Below are positions 24,825-33,407 of a stretch of 64,000 bases of DNA, piece by piece (positions within the stretch are counted from its first letter, which is position 1; the number at the start of each line of letters is the position of its first letter). The notes under the pieces were generated by a model. That model saw nothing but the letters and a program-made list of their open reading frames with translations. It searched no databases and was not told the DNA's origin. Source of the DNA: Synechococcus sp. CS-1325 (GTDB lineage: Bacteria; Cyanobacteriota; Cyanobacteriia; PCC-6307; Cyanobiaceae); the NCBI GenBank assembly GCA_025128135.1, contig JAHLYW010000046.1, positions 248,001-312,000 on the forward strand, read 5' to 3'. The translations under genes and the position numbers were made by a program.

Positions 24825-26607
24825 TCGCCCAACCACACGTCTGTTGGCCGGCCTGCTGCTCGGCCTGGCGCTGGCTCCAGCCGCCGGGGCCAACGTGCTG
24901 CAGGAGCAGGGTCAGCGGTTTGCACCGGTCTGGTCCGCTGGCGGCATGGTGGCCAGCCAGGAAGCCGAAGCCTCCCGGGTGGGCCGCGACGTGCTGCGCC
25001 AGGGTGGCAACGCCGTGGATGCGGCGGTGGCAGCTTCCTTTGCCCTGGCCGTCACCCTGCCCCAGGCCGGCAACCTCGGTGGAGGTGGTTTTCTGGTGTT
25101 GTGGCGGCCGGAGCCGCCCGGCACGGCGCAGCGGGCTTCCATCCCCCTGCTGCCAGGTGAGCGGCGGGTGGGCCGGGGCCGGGCCGTGACGATCAATTTC
25201 CGTGAGAGCGCCCCACTGGCTTCCCGGGCTGATCTGTTCCTGGATGCCGCCGGGGCGGTGGATCGAAGCAGGGCCACCCGCAGTCTGCTGAGCACGGCGG
25301 TGCCCGGCACGGTGGCGGGTCTGGTGCTGGCCCAGCGCCGCTATGGCCGGCTGCCCCTGGCGGTGGTGGTGGCCCCTTCGATCCGGCTGGCCGAGGACGG
25401 GGTGATCGTCAGTCGGGAGCTCGCCGACTCCCTGGGGGCGGCGGCGGCACTGCTCAAGGCCGACCCGGGCTCGAGCCGCCTGTTCTTCAAGCCTGATGGT
25501 GGGCTCTACCGGCCAGGCGAGCGGCTGCGTCAGCCCCAGCTGGCCACCACCCTGCGCCGGATCGCCCGGCAGGGGGAGGCTGGGTTCTACGCCGGGCCGG
25601 TGGCTGCGCAACTGCTGGAGCTGATGCGCCGCCGGGGCGGGCTGATCACCGCCGCCGATCTCAGTGGTTACCGGGCCAGGCCCCTGACGCCGCTGCTCGG
25701 CAGCTGGCGCGGCCATGCGGTGATCGCCATGCCGCCGCCCAGTTCCGGTGGCGTCACCTTGATCCAGCTTCTCAATGTGCTTGAGGGGTTCGACCTGGCG
25801 GCGATGGGGCTCAACAGCGCCGCCGCCATCCACGTGATGGTGGAGGCGATGAACCTGGCGTATCTCGATCGAAACAGCCAGCTCGGTGATCCCCGCTTCG
25901 TTGCCCTGCCGCTGGAGCGTCTGCTCAGCCCGGCCGACGCCATCGCCAAACGGCAACGCATCCAGCTGGGGCGCCACACCCCGGCGGCCCTGTTGGCGCC
26001 GCCGCCAGCAAGGGCGGCGGAGGGCGGCAACACCACCCACCTCTCGGTGATCGATCGCGAAGGGTCGATGGTGGCCACCACCACCACGCTCAACTTCGCC
26101 TACGGCAACGGGATCAGCGTGCCAGGCGCCGGCTTTCTGCTCAACAATGAAATGGACGACTTCTCGATCAGGCCCGGGGAGGCCAACGCCTTCGGGCTGG
26201 TCCAGGGGGAGGCCAACGCCATCGCGCCCGGCAAGCAGCCGCTCTCCTCGATGGCCCCCACCCTGGTGCTGAGCAGGGAGGGTGGTCCCTTGCTGGCCAC
26301 CGGCAGTCCCGGCGGCAGTCGCATCATCACCACCGTGCTGCAGGTGCTGCTCAACCGGCTGGAGCACGGCCTCAACCTGGCCTCTGCCGTCGCCGCCAGC
26401 CGCGTCCACAGCCAGCTCTGGCCTGACCAGCTCAGCCACGAGGAGGGCCTGAGCCCCGATACCCTGCGGCTGCTGCAGGCCATGGGTCACAGGCTGCTGC
26501 GGGTGGCGGCGATGGGCTCAGCCCATTCGGTGGAGGCCCTGCCCGGGGGCGGCAGCCTCGGAGTGGCCGATTCCCGTCGCGGCGAGGCCCTGGCGATCGG
26601 GGAGTGA
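24811..26607 (+). CDS. ggt: Gamma-glutamyltransferase / glutathione hydrolase precursor
   Basis: A 598-aa Ntn-hydrolase precursor. A signal peptide is likely (RLLAGLLLGLALAPAAGANV, about residues 9-28), placing it in the periplasm. GGVGGNAVDAAVAASFALAVT-like sequence and NLGGGGFLV are followed by the autocleavage site N407/T408 (GGNTTHLSV), where Thr408 becomes the nucleophile. The oxyanion-loop ATGSPGGSRI is intact. It cleaves or transfers the gamma-glutamyl group of glutathione. It overlaps the 5-oxoprolinase gene, so the products can be recycled to glutamate. ATG 24811 begins directly at the signal peptide. Confidence 0.95.
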   Translation: MARPDRPTTRLLAGLLLGLALAPAAGANVLQEQGQRFAPVWSAGGMVASQEAEASRVGRDVLRQGGNAVDAAVAASFALAVTLPQAGNLGGGGFLVLWRPEPPGTAQRASIPLLPGERRVGRGRAVTINFRESAPLASRADLFLDAAGAVDRSRATRSLLSTAVPGTVAGLVLAQRRYGRLPLAVVVAPSIRLAEDGVIVSRELADSLGAAAALLKADPGSSRLFFKPDGGLYRPGERLRQPQLATTLRRIARQGEAGFYAGPVAAQLLELMRRRGGLITAADLSGYRARPLTPLLGSWRGHAVIAMPPPSSGGVTLIQLLNVLEGFDLAAMGLNSAAAIHVMVEAMNLAYLDRNSQLGDPRFVALPLERLLSPADAIAKRQRIQLGRHTPAALLAPPPARAAEGGNTTHLSVIDREGSMVATTTTLNFAYGNGISVPGAGFLLNNEMDDFSIRPGEANAFGLVQGEANAIAPGKQPLSSMAPTLVLSREGGPLLATGSPGGSRIITTVLQVLLNRLEHGLNLASAVAASRVHSQLWPDQLSHEEGLSPDTLRLLQAMGHRLLRVAAMGSAHSVEALPGGGSLGVADSRRGEALAIGE

Positions 26608-26795
26608 GGGTCTTGGCGCAGACTGGATCCGGCGGATTTGTGTGGATCGTTGTGGGTTTTGCCGTTGCCAGCTTCCAGCCCCTGCTTGCACTCACCCAGC
26701 AGGAGTGGATGTGGAGCGGCGGACTGATTGAGCTGGCTGTCCTGTCTGCCGCCTTGTTGGGTGCCGCCTGGCTGGTGGCGCGGCGGCGCGACTGA
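26604..26795 (+). CDS. Possible small two-helix membrane protein
   Basis: A 63-aa frame with two clear hydrophobic stretches (GFVWIVVGFAVASFQPLLAL and LIELAVLSAALLGAAWLVA) and a basic C-terminus (RRRD), as in small bitopic or hairpin membrane proteins. It starts with a GTG overlapping the ggt stop (GTGA), which suggests coupling. It fills the only gap before the convergent HdeD-like gene (8 nt). No family is recognised, and it could be a chance frame. Confidence 0.45.
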   Translation: MRVLAQTGSGGFVWIVVGFAVASFQPLLALTQQEWMWSGGLIELAVLSAALLGAAWLVARRRD

Positions 26796-26803
26796 AGCCC
26801 CGC

Positions 26804-27322
26804 TCAGGCCGCGGCCGAAGCCGGGCTGCTGAGCAGATTGACAGCGGAGAGGGCAAGGCCCACGCCGAACAGGGTGCCGATCGCCCAGAGGCTGTCGCTG
26901 GGCCATTCGGCGATCAGCAGCCCGCCGAGGATCGCCGTGACGACACCATCGGTGATCACCAGGGCTCGGGCCGGCCCTTCACTGGCGGCGGCGGCGGCGA
27001 GCTCCATCACCCCCTCGAAGGCCAGCAGCACCCCCACGAACAAGGTGAGGCTCACTTCGCTGCCCAGGGGAAACAGCAGGATCCAGATCCCGCTCACCAG
27101 GTAGAGGAGCCCGGACAGGGCCCGGAAGGCGATGGTGCGGCCATCCCCTCCCCGGACCCGCAGCAGTTGGGCCACCCCGGTGGCCACCGCCACACCGCCA
27201 AGGCCAAGGGTGAGCAGGGTGGCCGAGACGAACGGCAAGGCAACCGAGAGACCGGCTGCCGCGAACAGAAGCCCTGCCGTGAGCCAGCGCATCGATCGGG
27301 AGGCAGGTGCCGTCACGGCCAT
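26804..27322 (-). CDS. HdeD-like (DUF308) membrane protein
   Basis: A 172-aa protein with six hydrophobic helices in three pairs. Segments include LTAGLLFAAAGLSVALPFVS, LLTLGLGGVAVATGVAQLL, ALSGLLYLVSGIWILLFPL and VTAILGGLLIAEWPSDSLWAIGTLFGVGL. The repeated G-x-x-x-(I/L)-L-x-P and W-P pattern is that of the HdeD/DUF308 family, linked in enterobacteria to acid stress. The ATG at 27322 is preferred over a GTG two codons upstream. It is divergent from the oxidase operon, with 154 bp between starts that show no clear hairpin. Confidence 0.8.
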   Translation of the reverse strand: MAVTAPASRSMRWLTAGLLFAAAGLSVALPFVSATLLTLGLGGVAVATGVAQLLRVRGGDGRTIAFRALSGLLYLVSGIWILLFPLGSEVSLTLFVGVLLAFEGVMELAAAAASEGPARALVITDGVVTAILGGLLIAEWPSDSLWAIGTLFGVGLALSAVNLLSSPASAAA

Positions 27323-27476
27323 CACCACAAAAAGTCAGCCTAGGTGGACCCACTCAAGGGGTTCAGGAGGTGCAGGTCGCGCCAGCCCAGGTGGCTTGGA
27401 GCGGATTCGATGACAAAGCCGCGGTCGAGCCAGGGACCCGCCCAAGCTTGAAGGGTGTTCATCCAGGCACCGGGTC

Positions 27477-27974
27477 ATGCTGGAGCTGTTGCCTCAGCTC
27501 AACGATCGCAACCTGCCCTGGATGGACACGATCCATCCGATCGTGGTGCATTTCGTGATCGCGATGGCCCTGATCGCCTTTGTCTTTGATCTGATCGGCG
27601 TGCTGGCCCAAAAGCCTGCGTTGTATGAGGTTTCCTTCTGGAACCTGCTCTTTGCCACCGCCGCGATCTTCGTGGCGATCATCTTCGGCCAGGTGGAGGC
27701 GGGTCTGGCCAACCCCTACGGCGCCTCCCGCGACATCCTCAACCTGCACAGCACCCTCGGCTGGGCTCTCGCCGGAGTCCTTTCCCTGCTGACCGGCTGG
27801 CGCTACGTGATCCGCAGCCGCAATCCGCTTCAGTTGCCGCTTGTTTTCCTCGGGGCAGGGTCCCTGCTCAGCCTGCTGGTGGTCGTGCAGGTGATTCTGG
27901 GCAATCAGCTGATCTGGGTCTACGGCCTCCACACCGTCAAGGTGGTCGAAGCCATGCGGGCGGGGCTGGTGTGA
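27477..27974 (+). CDS. DUF2231 membrane protein, first of two, terminal oxidase operon
   Basis: A 165-aa protein with four hydrophobic helices. The first follows HPIVVHFVIAMALIAFVFDL, where the H-P-x-x-V-H-F motif is typical of DUF2231. Further signatures are LNLHSTLGWALAGVL and VYGLHTVKVVEAM. The conserved His residues could bind heme or metal, but that is inference. It is the first gene of a six-gene operon with a second DUF2231 protein and oxidase subunits II, I and III. Its stop overlaps the next start (TGATG). The position suggests a role in assembly or electron input of the oxidase. Confidence 0.82.
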   Translation: MLELLPQLNDRNLPWMDTIHPIVVHFVIAMALIAFVFDLIGVLAQKPALYEVSFWNLLFATAAIFVAIIFGQVEAGLANPYGASRDILNLHSTLGWALAGVLSLLTGWRYVIRSRNPLQLPLVFLGAGSLLSLLVVVQVILGNQLIWVYGLHTVKVVEAMRAGLV

Positions 27975-28585
27975 TGGCTCTGGCCTCCGCCATCCTCTCG
28001 ATGCCCCTTCTCGAACTCGGGGCCAACGATCTGCCTTACCGGTTGCCGATCCATCCCAACCTGGTGCATCTGAGCATCGGCCTGTTCGTGATCGCGATCG
28101 CCTTCGATGTGGCTGGTGCCGTGTTCCCGCTTGAGAAAAGGCTGTTCCGTTTTCTGGCCCTGCCGGTCAGCCGTGCCGGTTTCCATGATGTGGGCTGGTA
28201 CAACCTGGTGGCCTGCTGTCTGATCAGCTTTTTCACGGTGGCCGCCGGCTTTGTGGAAATGCAGCTGGCCGTGCCTCTGCCAGGGATCACCAGCAGCTTC
28301 GGCCTCAGCAGCACCGCCACCATGCTCTGGCACGGCGCCGGCGGAGTCGCCCTGCTGTTCGCGATCGTGGTGATGACCCTCTGGCGAGGTGTGCAGCGTT
28401 TTGCCTGGCGTCGGGAGATGGGCCGTCAGGTGCAGTGGACCTACCTGCTGGCCGGGGTGCTGTTGCTCGGGATGATGGCCTGGCACGGCACCCTCGGAGC
28501 CCAGCTGGCGGTTGAATTCGGCGTGCACGTCACGGCGGATCAGCTCTTGGCGGGTGGAGCTGATCTGCACGAGGCCCTGCCATGA
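27974..28585 (+). CDS. DUF2231 membrane protein, second of two, terminal oxidase operon
   Basis: A 203-aa relative of the preceding protein with the same IHPNLVHLSIGLFVIAIAFDV motif at the first helix, four further hydrophobic stretches, LWHGAGGVALLF and MMAWHGTLGAQLAVEFGVHV. Conserved His residues recur in three places. The ATG at 27974 sits in TGATG with the previous stop; a GTG one codon earlier is the alternative. It overlaps the coxB start by 4 nt. The pair probably arose by duplication. Confidence 0.82.
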   Translation: MALASAILSMPLLELGANDLPYRLPIHPNLVHLSIGLFVIAIAFDVAGAVFPLEKRLFRFLALPVSRAGFHDVGWYNLVACCLISFFTVAAGFVEMQLAVPLPGITSSFGLSSTATMLWHGAGGVALLFAIVVMTLWRGVQRFAWRREMGRQVQWTYLLAGVLLLGMMAWHGTLGAQLAVEFGVHVTADQLLAGGADLHEALP

Positions 28586-29508
28586 CCACCACCCCTTCCC
28601 GCCCCGGCCTGACTGCGTTGAGCGGTCTGGCGGTCTGGCTGGGTCTGCTGGTCTGGTTCAGCTTCTGGATGGGACGTCAGTCCTATCGCTGGCTGCCGGT
28701 TCAGGCCTCCAGCGCGGCTCCCCTCGTCGATGGCCTGTTCAGCTTTGAAACCGCTGTTGCCACCTTTGTTTTTTCCGGGGTGGTGTCCGTGATGGCCTGG
28801 GTGATCCTGTTCAACCGGGCGGCCAAGTACGACGTCAGCGATGCGGCGCCGATCGAAGGCAACCTTCGTCTGGAGATCATCTGGACGGTGATCCCCCTGG
28901 TGCTGGTGATGGCGATCGCCGCCTACACGATCGATGTGAACCGCCAGATCGGCCTGATCGGTCCGATGGAGCACGTGCACGGTGGCCCGGAGCCTGCCGC
29001 TGCCGATGGGTCGTCGCCCGCCTTCGAGATCGAGGTGATCTCCCGCCAGTGGTCCTGGGAGTTCCGCTATCCAGCCGCCGGTGTGACAAGCACGGAACTG
29101 CATCTGCCGCTCGAGCGTCGGGTCGGGCTTCAGCTTCGCAGTGAGGATGTGATTCATGGGTTCTATGTTCCGGCCTTCCGGCTCAAGCAGCAGGTGATTC
29201 CCGGTCGGGTGATTCCTTTTTTCATCACCCCAACCCGGCTGGGCCGCTACCGACTGCGCGACTCTGAATACAGCGGCACCTGGTTCGCCGCCAACCAGGT
29301 TGATGTGGTTGTCCAGAGCGAGGACGACTACCAGAGCTGGCTGCGCCGTGCCGCCAAACTCCCCCTGCAACCGGGTCTGAGTGACGCCTCCAGGGAGTAC
29401 GCCCTCCAGCAGGGACGCAGCACCAGCAGCGGCTACGCCACCGTGGTCCCAGCCCCACCACCGATGGTCAATGTGCCCGGCTCCAACACCCTTCCCCACG
29501 ACGGCTGA
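28582..29508 (+). CDS. Terminal oxidase subunit II lacking CuA ligands (alternative oxidase type)
   Basis: A 308-aa subunit II with two N-terminal transmembrane hairpins (about 12-30 and 58-78, plus 98-116) and a cupredoxin domain (ISRQWSWEFRYP, SEDVIHGFYVPAFRLKQQVIPGR). In canonical enzymes the CuA site reads C-x-E-x-C-G-x-x-H-x-x-M. Here residues 227-238 read DSEYSGTWFAAN, so both Cys, the second His and the Met are gone, while His192 and Glu229 remain. Known: cyanobacterial alternative respiratory oxidases (ARTO) have CuA-less subunit II and are thought to take electrons from quinol. This gene fits that type. Confidence 0.92.
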   Translation: MTTTPSRPGLTALSGLAVWLGLLVWFSFWMGRQSYRWLPVQASSAAPLVDGLFSFETAVATFVFSGVVSVMAWVILFNRAAKYDVSDAAPIEGNLRLEIIWTVIPLVLVMAIAAYTIDVNRQIGLIGPMEHVHGGPEPAAADGSSPAFEIEVISRQWSWEFRYPAAGVTSTELHLPLERRVGLQLRSEDVIHGFYVPAFRLKQQVIPGRVIPFFITPTRLGRYRLRDSEYSGTWFAANQVDVVVQSEDDYQSWLRRAAKLPLQPGLSDASREYALQQGRSTSSGYATVVPAPPPMVNVPGSNTLPHDG

Positions 29509-29529
29509 TCACGCCATGACCTTCACGCC

Positions 29530-31218
29530 ATGACCATCACACCTTTTGACCCCGGCATCGGTGAGCTTCCGAGCCCCCAGCCCCAGGCACCCAACGGCTG
29601 GAAGCGTTACTTCAGCTTCAATACGGATGCCAAGGTGATTGGCATTCAATACATCGCCACCGCCTTGATTTTTCTGCTGGTGGGTGGCCTGCTGGCGATG
29701 ATCATGCGTGGTGAGTTGATCACCCCGGAGGCGGATCTGGTTGATCGCACCGTTTACAACGGCCTCTACACGATGCATGGCACGATCATGCTGTTCCTGT
29801 TCATGTTTCCGGTGCTCAATGGGCTTAATAACCTCTTGATTCCCTGCATGATCGGTGCCCCCGACATGGCGTTTCCGCGGCTGAACGCCGCGGCTTTCTG
29901 GCTGGTTCCGGTGTTCGGGGTGATCCTGATGGCCAGCTTCCTGGTGCCGGGCGGGCCGGCCGCTTCCGGCTGGTGGTCCTATCCGCCGGTGAGCCTTCAG
30001 AACCCGCTGGGCCACCTGATCAACGGTGAGGCCCTCTGGATCGTGGCGGTGGCTCTTTCAGGCGTGTCTTCGATCATGGGGGCTCTGAACTTCGTTACCA
30101 CGATCCTGCGGATGCGGGCCCCCGGCATGACTCTGTTCCGCATGCCGATCTTCTGCTGGACAGCCCTGTCGGCCCAGGTGATTCAGTTGATCGGCCTGCC
30201 GGCTCTCACCGGTGGGGCGGTGATGCTGTTGTTTGATCTGGTGGTGGGGACTTCGTTCTACCGGCCTGAGGGGGGCGGTGACCCGGTTCTTTATCAGCAT
30301 TTCTTCTGGTTCTATTCACATCCGGCCGTCTATGTGATCATTCTGCCGGTGTTCGGTGTGTTTTCGGAACTGTTCCCGGTGTATGCCAGAAAGCCGCTGT
30401 TCGGCTACAAGTTTGTTGCAGCGGCTTCGCTGGTGATCGTTGGACTGAGCCTGGTGGTCTGGGTGCATCACATGTTCCCCAGTGGCGTGCCCCAGTGGAT
30501 GCGTGATCTGTTCATGGTGACAACCATGCTGATTGCCGTGCCAACCGGTATCAAGGTGTTCGCCTGGCTGGCCACACTCTGGGGTGGGAAGATCAGGCTC
30601 AATACCCCGATGCTGTTTGCCCTCGGTGGGCTGTTCAACTTCGTGTTCGCAGGGGTCACCGGCATCATGCTGGCCACCGTACCGGTGGACATCCACGTCA
30701 ACAACACTTATTTTGTGGTGGGACATTTCCACTACGTGATCTATGGGGCTGCCACCATGGGTGTGTATGCCGCGATCTACCACTGGTTTCCCAAGTTCAC
30801 TGGCCGGATGTACTACGAGGGATTGGGAAAGCTTCATTTCCTCCTCACGTTCATCGGCACCAATCTCAACTTCTTTCCCATGCATCCTCTTGGCCTGATG
30901 GGAATGCCTCGGCGCGTGTCTTCCTACGACCCGGAATTCGCCTTCTGGAATGTGATCGCCAGCCTGGGTGCCTTCCTGCTCGGCGTCTCGATCATTCCGT
31001 TTCTGCTCAACCTGGTCAGCTCCCTGGTCCGGGGCGAGCGAGCGCCGGCCAATCCCTGGAATGCGATCGGCCTTGAGTGGTTGTTGCCTTCGCCGCCACC
31101 CACCGAGAATTTCGAAGATCATGTCCCCACCGTGATCAGCGGTCCCTATGGCTACGGCACCGGCCTGCCCCTGGTGGAAAACCAGGAGGCCTATGAACGC
31201 TCCCTGCAGCAGGTCTGA
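29530..31218 (+). CDS. Heme-copper oxidase subunit I (alternative oxidase type)
   Basis: A 562-aa, 12-helix protein. All ligand His are present: His83 (low-spin heme, LYTMHGTIM), His264 (CuB), His313-His314 (CuB, WVHHMF), His399 (high-spin heme) and His401 (low-spin heme, VGHFHYV). The cross-linked Tyr is Y268. Helix VI reads YSHPAVY (262-268) instead of GHPEVY, the type A2 variant in which the proton-channel Glu is replaced by a Tyr-Ser pair. Asp112 in GAPDMAFPRLN retains the D-channel entrance. With subunit II lacking CuA, it is probably a quinol-fed O2 reductase. Confidence 0.95.
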   Translation: MTITPFDPGIGELPSPQPQAPNGWKRYFSFNTDAKVIGIQYIATALIFLLVGGLLAMIMRGELITPEADLVDRTVYNGLYTMHGTIMLFLFMFPVLNGLNNLLIPCMIGAPDMAFPRLNAAAFWLVPVFGVILMASFLVPGGPAASGWWSYPPVSLQNPLGHLINGEALWIVAVALSGVSSIMGALNFVTTILRMRAPGMTLFRMPIFCWTALSAQVIQLIGLPALTGGAVMLLFDLVVGTSFYRPEGGGDPVLYQHFFWFYSHPAVYVIILPVFGVFSELFPVYARKPLFGYKFVAAASLVIVGLSLVVWVHHMFPSGVPQWMRDLFMVTTMLIAVPTGIKVFAWLATLWGGKIRLNTPMLFALGGLFNFVFAGVTGIMLATVPVDIHVNNTYFVVGHFHYVIYGAATMGVYAAIYHWFPKFTGRMYYEGLGKLHFLLTFIGTNLNFFPMHPLGLMGMPRRVSSYDPEFAFWNVIASLGAFLLGVSIIPFLLNLVSSLVRGERAPANPWNAIGLEWLLPSPPPTENFEDHVPTVISGPYGYGTGLPLVENQEAYERSLQQV

Positions 31219-31221
31219 CCA

Positions 31222-31854
31222 ATGATCGTCACCCCCGCCAGCCCAGAGCCAACCCCCGGCCTCCAGCCATCCACCGGCCAGATCTCCAGCCACGAGAGCC
31301 ACGGTGGCCATGCCAACCACACGCTGACCGGCTTCATCATCTTTCTCTGCTCCGAGAGCGTCATTTTCCTGGCTTTCTTCACGGGGTACGCCGTGCTGAA
31401 GCTCTCCGCCCTCAACTGGCTGCCGCCAGGTGTGGAGGGATTGGAATGGCGCACACCACTGGCTTACACAGCCGTGCTGGTTTCCAGCAGCGGCACGATC
31501 GCTGTTGCTGAATGGTGTCTGAAACGAGGCCGTTTATGGGGCTTTCGCGCCTTCTGGTTGCTCAGCATGGCGATGGGTTCGCTGTTTCTCTATGGCCAGG
31601 CGATCGAGTGGAGTGGGCTCGGCTTCGGCTTCACCTCCGGGACGTTTGGCGGCTGCTTCTATCTGCTCACCGGTTTCCATGGCCTCCATGTCGCCACGGG
31701 TGTGTTGTTGATGGGGCTGATGCTGATCCGCTCTTTCTTGCCTGGCAATTACGAGGGCGGGGAGCAGGGGGTCGTGGCAGCCTCCCTGTTCTGGCATTTC
31801 GTTGATGTGATCTGGGTGCTTCTCTTCCTGCTTCTTTATATCTGGCCAGCATGA
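31222..31854 (+). CDS. Heme-copper oxidase subunit III
   Basis: A 210-aa protein with a His-rich N-terminus (SSHESHGGHANH, residues 22-33) before five hydrophobic helices. Diagnostic segments are FIIFLCSESVIFLAFFTGY (Glu in helix I/II), YLLTGFHGLHVATG and FWHFVDVIWVLLFLLLYI. It begins 3 nt after subunit I and its stop overlaps the GMC oxidoreductase start (ATGA). The His-rich tail is unusual and could bind metal; that is inference. Confidence 0.93.
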   Translation: MIVTPASPEPTPGLQPSTGQISSHESHGGHANHTLTGFIIFLCSESVIFLAFFTGYAVLKLSALNWLPPGVEGLEWRTPLAYTAVLVSSSGTIAVAEWCLKRGRLWGFRAFWLLSMAMGSLFLYGQAIEWSGLGFGFTSGTFGGCFYLLTGFHGLHVATGVLLMGLMLIRSFLPGNYEGGEQGVVAASLFWHFVDVIWVLLFLLLYIWPA

Positions 31855-33356
31855 TCATCGATGATGACCACTACGACGTGATCGTGATCGGCAGCGGCGC
31901 TGCCGGTGGCACCGTGGCCGCGGCGCTGGCGGCTATGGGACGCTCGGTGTTGATTCTGGAGCGGGGAGGCAGCCTTCCCCAGGAGGATCAGAACGTCGCT
32001 GATATCGACCTGTTCCGCAAGGATCGCTATCACCCCGCCGAGCAGTGGTTCGGCACCGATGGCGATCCGTTCAACCCCCAGGCGATCTACGCCCTCGGTG
32101 GCAACACCAAGATCTGGGGCGCTGTTCTGGAGCGGATGCGGGCTGCGGAATTCGACGGTCTGGCCATGCAGACCGGCCGAGCGCCGGCCTGGGGTCTCGA
32201 TTACGCCGATTTCGCCCCCTGGTATGACCGGGCCGAGGCGCTTTACCGGGTGCACGGCGCCGCCGGCATCGATCCGACCGAGCCGGAGCGAACGGGGGCC
32301 TACCCCCACCCGCCCCGGCCGATCGAGCCATTCCTGGAGCCGCTGCGCTCCGGCTTGGAGCGCCAGGGCTGTCGCCCCTACGATCTGCCGCTCACCTGGT
32401 CGGAGGACCTGGCCGATCCCACCGGCGATGCCGAGTTGTTCGGCGTCATACCCGCCCTGGAGCAGAGCGCCACCCGCCTGCGCACCCAGGCCAGGGTCCG
32501 GCGCCTGCATGTCAATCCCAGTGGCACCGAGGTCCGGGGGGTCGAAGCTGATATCAAGGGTCAGCGCTGGTTGTTTCGTGCTGATCAGGTGGTTCTCGCC
32601 GCCGGCGCGATCAACACCCCCGCCATCCTGCTGGCCTCAGCCAGCGATCCCCACCCGGATGGGCTGGCCAACGGCTCCGGGCTGGTGGGGCGTCATCTGA
32701 TGAAACTGCAGCTCAGCGCGATTCTGCAGAGAGCCAGCGAGCCCAACTCCGGCCGGTATCCCCGCAGCCTCGGCATCAACGACTACTACTGGGGCGACAA
32801 GAATGTCAGCTTTCCTCTCGGCCACATCGAAAGTGGCGGTGGTGTGCTGCAGGATCCCCTCTTCGCCGAGTCACCGCCGGTGCTGTCCCTGGTCAGCCGG
32901 CTGCTTCCGAAGGCTGGCCTGGAGCGGTTGGCGGCCCGCTCGGTGTGCTGGTGGGCCACCAGCGCCGTGCTGCCCGACCCCGATAACCGCATCACCCTGC
33001 GCAACGATCGGATCAGGATCCATTACCTGCCCAACAACCTCGAAGCCCACGACCGGCTTGTTTATCGCTGGCTCGATACCCTCCAGGCCGTGGAGGCCGA
33101 CCCCCTCGTGACCGTGGTCAACCGGTCCTGGATTCACCCCCGGGGCGAGGCCCCCCTGGCGGTGATGGGCTACGCCTGCGGAACCTGCCGCATGGGCAGC
33201 GACCCATCGAGCTCGGTGGTGGATCTGCAGGGTCGCTGCCATGGCATCGGCAACCTCACCATTGCCGATGCCAGCGTTTTCCCCAGCTGCCCCGGCCTCT
33301 CGCCAGGTCTGACGATCATCGCCAACGCCCTGCGGCTGGCCGAACATCTGGCCTGA
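31851..33356 (+). CDS. GMC family FAD-dependent oxidoreductase
   Basis: A 501-aa protein. The N-terminal dinucleotide fold is DVIVIGSGAAGGTVAAALAAMG with the ribose-binding Glu in ILERGG. FAD contacts are ALGGNTKIWGAVLERM and VVLAAGAINTPAILLAS, and the C-terminal GMC motif is HPRGEAPLAVMGYACGTCRMG ... NLTIADASVFP. It oxidises an alcohol or sugar with FAD. It overlaps subunit III by 4 nt, so it is translated with the oxidase and could feed its electrons toward the quinone pool. The substrate is unknown. Confidence 0.9.
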   Translation: MIIDDDHYDVIVIGSGAAGGTVAAALAAMGRSVLILERGGSLPQEDQNVADIDLFRKDRYHPAEQWFGTDGDPFNPQAIYALGGNTKIWGAVLERMRAAEFDGLAMQTGRAPAWGLDYADFAPWYDRAEALYRVHGAAGIDPTEPERTGAYPHPPRPIEPFLEPLRSGLERQGCRPYDLPLTWSEDLADPTGDAELFGVIPALEQSATRLRTQARVRRLHVNPSGTEVRGVEADIKGQRWLFRADQVVLAAGAINTPAILLASASDPHPDGLANGSGLVGRHLMKLQLSAILQRASEPNSGRYPRSLGINDYYWGDKNVSFPLGHIESGGGVLQDPLFAESPPVLSLVSRLLPKAGLERLAARSVCWWATSAVLPDPDNRITLRNDRIRIHYLPNNLEAHDRLVYRWLDTLQAVEADPLVTVVNRSWIHPRGEAPLAVMGYACGTCRMGSDPSSSVVDLQGRCHGIGNLTIADASVFPSCPGLSPGLTIIANALRLAEHLA

Positions 33357-33407
33357 TCAGCCGCCCTTAGTCTGGATCACACCTGGGATCGGGAAAGGAG
33401 AAGGTCG

